From: Rhyzopertha dominica
Taxonomy: Eukaryota; Arthropoda; Insecta; Coleoptera; Bostrichidae
DNA: 64,000 bases
NCBI GenBank assembly: GCA_025024175.1
Contig: QCXZ01000075.1
Span: 6,448,001-6,512,000, forward strand
Reading direction: 5' to 3'
Positions 56,185 through 64,000 of this stretch are shown one piece after another. Below the pieces are notes generated by a model. It saw only the letters and a program-made list of their open reading frames with translations. It ran no database searches and was not told the origin of the DNA. The translations under genes and the position numbers were made by a program. The number at the start of each line of letters is the position of its first letter. The stretch's first letter is position 1.

Positions 56185-57580
56185 GTACATACTCAATTTA
56201 CTCAGATGTGAGTAATTTAGGCTTTAGAATAAACTTAGCAACTAAGAAGTTGGTATGTATACTTCAGCAGTAGGTAGTATTACAGTACACTGAAAATAAG
56301 AATGAAACTTAAACATGAATAAGGTCGAAACTTTTGTTCTTTTCTACAGAGCAAGATGTGATAAAAAAAGTTTCCCTAGGACTTGTTAGAACTTTTGATT
56401 CTGTGTTTTAATAACAGTTGCATACAAGTAAGCAGCAAAAGCAAAAAAAATGGAAACCCATTACTTTTCCCTTATGTTTTTTTAAGTATTCTTTGTTGAA
56501 ACTTAAGAATTAATCAATATACATCACAGTTTCTTCCTGTAATACGTTTTTTTTTTTACAAATTTAATTCAATAATTTTAGCCTAATGTGTACCAGCTGT
56601 TTTACTAAAACGAAAACTTGTTAATCACGTTTTAGAATCAAGCCGGCCCTGCGCGACTGCCTTTCGCCGGCCAATAAATTCCACAATAATACGCTACAAT
56701 AACATTAATGCTGTCGGTTGTTTTTTTAAGGTGTTTTGGATGTTTGCTGGCCTTTTGTTCGGAGTTCTGGGGGGCGTTGCTCAGGGGTAGTATTGTACTA
56801 ACCGGTGGTGGTCGTGGTGATTTATTTCCCTGCCGTCCCGTTTGTTTGCACGTGGGATTATGTATTTTTCGTTAACAACGCGTATTTTTAATAGTTGTCG
56901 TTATGTAGTCCATTTTTTGTGGCTATTCGTTATACGGTAGTAAATCCGACCAATGTTCCATGATTTATGTACTTCGGGGGTGAATAGATCAGAATGGTAT
57001 AGTCACCTTTTTAAAAGCTACTTACTTATTTGACAGTTTTTCATCACCACATTGTTTTATTGTATCTCTATAAAACAATCTTTCATTAGACAGTATAGTG
57101 TGATACGTCTTGCTGACATAGTGTCAGTAACATATAATCTCAAAAAGTCGGCTTCGGTGATCGGTGGTCCAATGGGACCGATTGTATTTCTGAAGTAGTT
57201 CCTTCACATGGCGTTTCTTTTAATGACCAAGCCATTTGCCAGGTCTAAAGTTTGGCAGCACTGAAATGTTTGCTTCATGCATCCGTGATATTTCTGGCTT
57301 CTTTATCTGAATCATCATATTTAATATATTTCCCCCTGGTTAGTTTTCTACGAATTAAATTATATGCCTTTATCCAGCGACGCGAACATCAAGAAAAAAT
57401 TTCTTCGAGCAATTGACATACACAAGACAATATCCATTTAGGAGGATACGGATAAAATTCTCTCTAAATACCTACATCACAAATAAATGCATTGTCTTTT
57501 GGCCCATCTTTCAAGAGAGGTTTCCCTTTCCTGATTTTGCAGTTTTGTTGAATAAACCCCAGACCACCAGAATAATAGTA
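56185..57580. other. Gap without supported genes
   Basis: A GC-richer stretch lies at 56640-56860. No coding motif or repeat terminus found. Confidence 0.35.
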
Positions 57581-57946
57581 CAGGGTTTCTATAAATGATT
57601 CATGCATCCAGGGCGCTTATGGAAATTATCGATTAAATTAATTTTCCCTCCTCTCAGGAAAGTGACCTATAGTTGTCATCTGTCGATTTTGGAATTATTT
57701 GATATATTTTAATATGAGAAAAAGCATAGGAGTGTGTATTTTCAACATATTCTGTAGTGTTTTGTGAGATAATTAACTTTAAGGTTGCAGAAAGCTCACA
57801 TTTCGGAGCTGTAGTGTGACGTTGATCTGCAACCTTCAACTACTATCGCCGTGCATATCGTAGCTTGGCAGCAGTTACAAAAAAGCGGCACAAAGAATTC
57901 AGAAATCAACGCCGCCGAGTTGCATGAATCATTTATAGAAACCCTG
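57581..57946 (-). mobile_element. TA-type MITE, copy B (inverted relative to copy A)
   Basis: CAGGGTTTCTATAAATGATT at left and its inverse at right, with TA on both sides. Read inverted, it matches 20502-20832 end to end with indels (366 against 331 bp). Non-coding. Confidence 0.85.
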
Positions 57947-58470
57947 TATTTTGTTTTTTTTTCTTCTCGAAATTTGTATTTATCTTTTGCGTGCGTACAA
58001 TTAATCGTTTAAATACTTTTTTCTACTGACGCTTTATAAGCTTTATAAAAGCGAATTTTCGATTTTCGACATATTTTTTTTAGTTAATAAAGCGCATAAA
58101 AATTAAAAGAAACATATTTTGTCCATTGATTATAAATATTAAGAATACAATTGCTTGCATTACTAAATTGAATATTGGCGCCACATAAAACAGAACTTGT
58201 TTCCTCTTTTTGGATAATTTTAATTAATGCCGAATAAACTACCGGGAAATATAAATATAAAAATATATACTTTGGCCCCTTTTAGGTTCTGTGAACCTTT
58301 TTCTCGCAGTGCGTCAGTCTATATATATCTTTTTCTCCTGTTTTACATTTTTAAGCTGCATGCTTTATTAAGGCTTCTCTGTCCATAAAATTTTTTATGC
58401 ATTATAACTCGCAATACAGTATTAACAGCTAACGAGCCGTACTATGTAAGCAAAATTGTGACTTTTGGAG
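57947..58470. other. Gap, nothing recognised
   Basis: AT-rich; no motif. Confidence 0.35.
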
Positions 58471-58473
58471 GAA

Positions 58474-58487
58474 GTTGCCATAGCAAC
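58474..58487. promoter_or_regulatory. RFX X-box GTTGCCATAGCAAC
   Basis: A near-perfect palindromic X-box (consensus GTTNCCATGGNAAC), the binding site of RFX factors that often drive ciliary genes. A second one lies 824 bp to the right. No adjacent gene was recognised. Confidence 0.5.
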
Positions 58488-59270
58488 CGTTTGATGGCGT
58501 CACCTGCCAAGCGTACCTATTTATTAGACTTGCAGCTCCTTCGTTCTGCCATTATTTAGTAAAAACCGACTAAGAAAAACTGATTCATTTTTTAAACTGT
58601 TTTCTAAAAGGGTCAATTGAGGTTTTACTCGTTCGCTAGTAAAAAATGTGAAAAGTTTACCTTTTTTTGTAAAGTTTGCAAGGCTGTATTTTTGTTGTGT
58701 TTATAAATAAAGAAAAACTACCCGAAGAAAACTCATTTCTGGTCTTTCTTATTCTGTCTGCGTTTCGGAATATAATTTAGTAACACCGTATCGCTAGTTA
58801 TAGTGGCAGAAAGAAACCTCTCCCTGCGTTATAAAATTTAACAAAGTGAAGAGCCTTAAAGTTTTCCTTTATTTGCCAACCCTCCGTTCTTCCCCGAATC
58901 AAATGCTTTTTTCATCAACTTCCTTTTTCTCTTAACTCTTCTTGCACTTCACCATATCTGCGTATCATCCCATTTCGGTTTTCTAGATTCAGTATTTCAT
59001 CAGTTTCATGATTCAGTAATATGGTATATGGAGATTGATTTTATAGATCTTTTAGTTTCAGTTCTGATGCATGTGTTTTTTATAACCAATTATATTCTGA
59101 CGCTTCCACTATTTGATCTATTTCGATGCCTCTCTTACTCTCGTCATTTATAGCCATACACACTTAAGCTTAAAGCTTTCTATCGTTCAAATTTACAGGC
59201 AAAATTTCTCTCTTGTTGGTCTGATCCACACGGTATTCCAGGGTTTTTAACCTTTTGCGGGTGTCAATTT
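58488..59270. other. Gap, nothing recognised
   Basis: No supported coding feature. Confidence 0.35.
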
Positions 59271-59420
59271 TAGAATCTTCGCGTAAGCAACTGGCGCGTT
59301 TCCTTGGCAACACGTGAAAGTGGCCCTTGTCGAGGCGCTCAAGTGTGTGACGTCATTTCGTGTTGTGAGCCTGCCTCGGGCCGACACTCCGTGTTCACAC
59401 CCCGCGTGATACATTTTCAG
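59271..59420. promoter_or_regulatory. CpG-rich block with X-box, E-box and CRE
   Basis: GTTTCCTTGGCAAC (59298-59311) fits the RFX X-box. CACGTG (59311-59316) overlaps its edge. TGACGTCA (59348-59355) is a perfect CRE. The surrounding 150 bases are CpG-richer than the neighbourhood. It looks like a promoter or enhancer; a 67-codon + frame at 59304-59507 is not convincing as a gene. Confidence 0.5.
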
Positions 59421-59789
59421 CGCTTAGGTATAACATTTCAGCACCATAGCATCTACAAGCCCTTTCCGCCCGCTAATGTCCATAAAATCTTTCAGGATCG
59501 ATACTGACCACACGATTCCTTACGTTCAAATTTGATTGAACCACATGACATTTCTATAGGTATTATATAAGCGAAAAGTAGTGCAGTGTTTATTTTACTT
59601 TCAAAGATTGTTATGACGTCGTTCAGTTAGCTAAGTTCAGAAAGTGCTATTAAAAGCCTAATATGAATTTTTGTATATGATTAAACGAATAACACGGAAA
59701 ATTATTTAGTAAACCATTTGTCCTCCATTTCAATCTGTTGTTAAAGATTGTAGGTTCTGAGGTATTTTCTTAGAAAAATATATTTCGTT

Positions 59790-59870
59790 CTTACCGGGAT
59801 TTGAACCCGAGCTTCTAGGTTTACGCCCTGGCACGCTGCCGCTGTGCATTTGGAGATTCGGTATATAAAT
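59790..59870 (-). repeat. tRNA-derived SINE head
   Basis: On the - strand, box A-like TGCACAGCGG (59839-59848) and box B GGTTCAAATCC (59797-59807) with a T-stem CGGG/CCCG. The acceptor stem is not formed. A SINE head or degraded tRNA gene. Confidence 0.55.
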
Positions 59871-61685
59871 CTCGGTCGGAACACACGTAATATGAAAGAA
59901 GGCGCAACTAATGCAGGTGGAGTAGTGAGGAACGGGCCAGTTTGCGTCTCAACTTTGTAATATCACGAGTTCTAACTAGATGACATAGGGTCGTCATTAG
60001 TTTTTCACAATTCTAACGAGATACATCTTTGAATATAAAACTGACTTCGAGGGACCAGAATAGAGCTTGCATATGGCAGAAAATTGTTTCTGCTTTGGCA
60101 GTGGCGTAGGGCAGACAACGAATTATTGTATAAAATATACTTACCGTACCTTAAATTAATGAAATATCAAAGGGATCAAAGTTAGTTATCTAGATGGTTA
60201 CCTACATTATATGGAGTTTTATCAAAAAGGATAAGTCCGTGCCGCGTAATCGTGCATGTGATTGACAAATTTAATAATAAAAGCACCTATATATTTGTTA
60301 TTCCTGAATTTTTATTTATTGGTGAAGATGCGCAACTAACCATATTTTTATGTGTTGTGCATTTTGAATATAAAACTGACGTATAAGTTGGTGACAATAG
60401 CAGTTACAAGTAATCAAAATAATGGAACTTCAACATTGTCGTTGCCGTACCCATTTATTTATATGTGCATAAAGATGCACGCTCCTTCCTGTAGGTTTTA
60501 TATTTAAAGGGATACATACTGTTTTCTGTCAATAAATGCCTTTTTTGCCGTGATCCAAATTCGTCCACATTGTGACAATGATTTTATTTGGTATATTCAT
60601 TTATACATTAAGTAGTATACATTAAACATTACCATAACGTGCTTTTGGGTAAAGTTATTTTGGTTGCGGTTATATGATTTACACCAATGAACTTAGAGAT
60701 TGTTCTTTCGAAACTTCTGGCAGATACGTTGTATGAAAAGAAAAGCAGGATTAAATGGATGAGAAATGGTAAGAGGAGTTAGGACTTAGACGAGATTACG
60801 GATTAGCTGTTAGTGAGGCTAATGCACGGTTTACCAATTATGAATTACGCTCCACCTTCAGTGCTTGATACAAATGTGAAGACACCCAAGTTGCAACTTC
60901 TGTTCAAAGCAATATGCCATTGAAATCTATAGGAAGTAAATCCGTGTTGCCTGAATTTCGTAGTCATGCGTCCGTACACCCAGTAGACTTATTTTAACAA
61001 AATCGAAAACGTAATCAAAACATTTAAATTAGTCTTTGGTAAATTTTGATCGCAGTTCTCTAGCTGGTGGACTATGAATCTTATCTACCCTTCCATTCAG
61101 ACATTCGTAACAAAAATCCACAATATATTTGGCAAGAAGTTTAATGAAAGTTACTCCCAACCAGGATTTCCTAAATAACAAAATAATGAGAGATTGGTGA
61201 ATGTAGTGTAGGTTTATTCGGAGGAAGGTCAAAATGTGCCGAATAGCAATAGTTCATCGGAAAACTATAGATTCCCCCCATATGTTGGTTCGAGTTTTGG
61301 GGGTACATCAATACTTTAAAGCAGAGCCAATACTTTTTTTATTAATAATCCCCAGTCAGGGTCCTTTTATTTTTGTTTATATTATTATATTATATTATTA
61401 TATTAATTGATACAGTTTTCCCTGTTTATTCATTCAGGCAATGAAATCTGCTGTTTTCTCAAAATATGTGGGATCAAATCCGGTTTAGTTCCCATATCTC
61501 CTGTCAGCGGTGTTAGAGTGTCGGGAGCCGTTTAAGTCAAAGCAGGGAAAAGTCACTCACCAAGCCCAACTGATGCTACCGTTTTCTAAACACAAGGAAT
61601 ATAGTTGCTGTTTCGAATTTCTCTTTATCCCTGATCTGATTTATCCTGTAATATTAGAAATTGATTGCATTTTATGAAATTCTTG
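59871..61685. other. Gap without supported genes
   Basis: An (ATATT)n-type run lies at 61377-61406. A 67-codon - strand frame at 61029-61232 was considered and not accepted. Otherwise nothing recognised. Confidence 0.35.
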
Positions 61686-61689
61686 AAAT

Positions 61690-62497
61690 TCCATGTCAGC
61701 TTTCGTTTCCGAGATATGGGCGCAAGTTGCATTTTTTTAAATGGGAAGGCGAGTCAAAAGGCTTATCATTGATTTCTTTTCATGATTGAAAAAATGTAGG
61801 TATCATACTTGTAAAATTTATTGCTTCTGAGTTGAGAAAAGTGTATATACAATAATTGAGCCTGACAAAGAACGAAAACATGGACAAAAATTTTTCTTTG
61901 GCTGGTGATAAAGCGGCGACAGATCAGAGGATCGTGCTGGGCATTCTATCGCTCCGCGCCTGCCAATCCATCTGTCTGGAAAAATGGCATTCAAATATTC
62001 ACAAACTTTGACTGCAAAATGGGGAGGTGCACTATCTTGCTGAAACCATATCTGTTCAAATTTTTATCAATGAAGAAGGGTCCAATAATGTGCTCACCGT
62101 AATACCACATCAGACATTAACTTTCGAGGGTGTTGTTTGTGGACTTGCTCCATCTAGTGTGGATTTGTGTCCGACCAATATCTGCAATTATGTCTATTCA
62201 TATTACCATTGAGGTAGCAGGTCGCTTCATCAGAAAACATAATTCAATTTAAAATGTTTCTATCTTCATCTAGCGTGTTCATAGCACTTTTTGGAAAAAA
62301 ATATCATTTTCAATGAAGTGTCTTCCCGTTTAAAGAAATGCATCTTGCGCCCATATCTCGGAAAGGGGTGTTGACAGGAGTTGAAATTCCAGAAAATGCA
62401 TTTTAATTATCCATAACCCCATCCACAATCTCAGAAAAATCGGTCTAACAGAACCGGAAATATCCTGCTGGTTCCATACTTTGTAGCGACTCTGTAT
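61690..62497 (-). mobile_element. DD41D-like transposon relic
   Basis: Inverted pieces TCCGAGATATGGGCGCAAG (about 61710) and CTTGCGCCCATATCTCGGA (about 62346) flank transposase remnants on the - strand. The right end reads, inverted, CAGAGTCGCTACAAAGTATG near 62497. The left outer terminus is not found. Confidence 0.6.
61900..62260 (-). pseudogene. DD41D-like transposase fragment
   Basis: Read on the - strand: MFSDEATCYLNGNMNRHNCR, YWSDTNPH, a stop, then after shifts WFQQDSAPPHFAVKVCEYLN, FPDRWIGRRGAIECPARSSD and LSPL. The motif order (FSDEA, QQDSAPPH, RSxDLSPL) matches the other DD41D transposases of this window, but from another family. Several stops. Confidence 0.72.
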
Positions 62498-63248
62498 GTT
62501 GAGTAGTCACATAGCTTTTTTATTTAAAATTGGGGTAGTGATTTAGGGTACATATTTTGTGCATCTTCTACATTAAATGCACGTGTAATTTGTATTTGAA
62601 ATTATTGAGGTCTTATTTATACATTCAGATACAGGGCTTCATCTTAAAATATCCTTTGAAATGCTTCACTTGCCGTTGTTTCCCATTAAAAAAATCTTCG
62701 TGGCATTTTGTCTGCAGATGTTAAAGTATATTCAATTTATTACATTTAGTTGACCATACCCAAGTTATGATAAAGCTGGTTCTGTAACGTCATTTAGCTT
62801 GGGTTTACCACAGGGAGAGTTGTGAAACTCATTTCTTCATTTACTAAACAACAATTATCACAATTCGAGCTCGCAATGACCTGCAAAAAATGTACTATAC
62901 GGTAAAGGGGTTCCCTTCGTATTTTTAATAAGATGGCATTATAAAACGGATCAAAAAATTTATCTATGATACCATCATCATTGGGATATCAGACAGATAT
63001 TTTATAATGAACATGTAGTATGATATGTTATATCATTATTTGAATATTCAGGTCTTATAGATCTACTGCAAGGAACATAAGAGCTATTTAGGGAAACAAA
63101 GATGATAAAATTTATGAAATAAATAACATGATTTGTAACAAATTTTCAAAACAAAAAAAAAAACAGAAGTTGAATCTTATTTTCTAAGCCAAAATTCATT
63201 CTAAGGGTATAATTCTGTAGAGAAAGAAGCATCAATAAATTTTAGTGT
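62498..63248. other. Gap, nothing recognised
   Basis: AT-rich; no further amidase exon was found here. Confidence 0.35.
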
Positions 63249-63691
63249 TTAATTCATGACGCCTATAGACAATCCATCAGAATTAAATCCCATTGGGCAA
63301 TTGGTTGCTGGCAACCCTAATGCGTTAAAAACGGATAAATATCCACAATTAAAAACCTTCCTGTAAATATCCCTATGAGGATGGGCACCACTGGGAAAAG
63401 AGGGAAATAATAAAACGCCGTTGTCCTTTAAAACTGAAGTGACATTTTCTTTCATCTCCTCTAAGGTTTCTAGAATCTTCTCTCTGGTAGACTTGCGCTT
63501 CCTATGTACTGATATTAATGTGCCGAAAAGCATTGTGTATAATACGGAATCTGGTCTAAAAGCCATGAAACGGAAGAGTTCTTTGAAGAATCCTCTATTT
63601 AAATCAGTTAGAAGTCAATATCGTTGGCGCAGCCAATTGCTAAATCTAGGTAGGACAACTCTGGACTGTATTTCAAATCCTTAACGTCTAT
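63249..63691 (-). pseudogene. Amidase exon, fatty-acid amide hydrolase-like, frameshifted
   Basis: A splice acceptor (TTTTTTTGTTACAG) ends at 63692 on the - strand. The exon reads DVKDLKYSPELSYLDLAIGC, then shifts frame near 63607 by the apparent loss of one base. It continues LTDLNRGFFKELFRFMAFRP, ILETLEEMKENVTSVLKDNG, VLLFPSFPSGAHPHR, NALGLPATNCPMGF and DGLSIG. These match the C-terminal half of insect FAAH2-like amidases, which hydrolyse fatty-acid amides at membranes. The Ser-Ser-Lys active-site region would be in other exons. A weak donor GT may follow GLSIG at 63260. It may be a pseudogene, a paralog fragment or a sequencing error. Confidence 0.65.
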
Positions 63692-64000
63692 CTGTAACAA
63701 AAAAAGGGTTTTTAGTTGCCATATGGTAACTTATAAAGTCGCACTGTACAAATGGGACATACGTTAAGTGATTAAATAAGTATAAGTCTCGGAAACTGCC
63801 TTTCTTGTAGCTCCTACTAAACGTACAAAATTTCTCTCTCGATCTGAGTGGGCGTTAGCCGCTATATTAACAAAATGGCGTCGAAAGTTAGTGAATTGAT
63901 AAAATGTACATAGAGAAGGCTAGTCGAGTGCTAGGTGTTTGAACAAACGGTTTTCGTTTTGTCAAATAATTGTAATGTGAAGATGGCACAATAATCATTA
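63692..64000. other. Right edge, no exon recognised
   Basis: Upstream flank of the amidase-like exon; no preceding exon is seen before the window ends. Confidence 0.35.

Noticed and set aside
59790..59870. Functional tRNA gene
   Set aside because: A T-arm and box motifs are present, but the acceptor stem and a clear anticodon arm are not, so a SINE head is preferred.
61029..61232. 67-codon - frame reminiscent of the N-terminus of a membrane amidase (FAAH2-like)
   Set aside because: The resemblance is limited to a hydrophobic stretch and a KIHSPP motif; no splice donor follows, so it cannot be tied to the amidase exon at 63.3 kb.

Overview
This is an AT-rich stretch of an arthropod nuclear genome, most likely an insect. 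The evidence is insect-style transposons (mariner, Tc1 and DD41D-type elements, Penelope-like elements, Jockey/CR1-, R1- and RTE-like LINEs, a BEL/Pao remnant), arthropod-like promoter signals, and one host exon that looks like insect Dbx. The order is not certain; a beetle would fit. Single N bases mark a draft assembly. Almost everything recognisable is a mobile element or a remnant of one.

Host content is sparse. The best gene is a first coding exon on the + strand at 45513-45951. It has two engrailed-homology-like motifs arranged as in Dbx homeobox proteins and a clean GTAAGT donor. Its homeobox is not visible in the window, so the gene probably continues to the right. A frameshifted exon of a fatty-acid amide hydrolase-like amidase lies on the - strand at the right edge (about 63249-63691). 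A GC-rich island at 16.2-16.46 kb and blocks with RFX X-boxes or CRE palindromes (39.84, 40.69, 58.47 and 59.3 kb) are candidate regulatory or exonic host DNA.

Layout. 0-3.2 kb: a TA-flanked MITE and an inverted-repeat module with a hammerhead-like fold. 3.2-5.2 kb: a Penelope-like element (RT plus GIY-YIG) ending in a good hammerhead ribozyme candidate. 6.8-7.9 kb: hAT MITEs, a tRNA-like SINE head and an RT fragment. 9.2-10.6 kb: a DD41D transposon. 11.5-12.95 kb: a second Penelope-like element. 14.3-15.6 kb: MULE and DDE_3 transposase relics. 17.8-18.4 kb: a hAT MITE. 20.5 kb: a MITE. 22.9-24.9 kb: a long-TIR element of unknown coding content. 25.7-29.9 kb: R1-like and CR1/Jockey-like LINEs and a Tc1 relic. 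31.3-33.2 kb: a mariner inside a LINE. 33.6-35.9 kb: a second DD41D family. 36.4-38.2 kb: a hAT relic carrying a foldback insertion. 40.9-45.0 kb: two LINE fragments and a MITE. 45-47.5 kb: the Dbx-like exon abutting a Tc1. 48.2 kb: a second hammerhead-like inverted-repeat module. 49-54.7 kb: a DD41D copy, a miniature LTR element and a mariner nested in a TIR element. 55.3-56.2 kb: a Penelope pseudogene. 57.6 kb: a MITE. 61.7-62.5 kb: a transposase relic.

The most interesting pattern is a set of hammerhead-type RNA folds. One sits at the 3' end of a Penelope-like element. Two others sit in the roughly 88-nt loops of long inverted repeats 47 kb apart, and their helices differ in sequence but keep their pairing.
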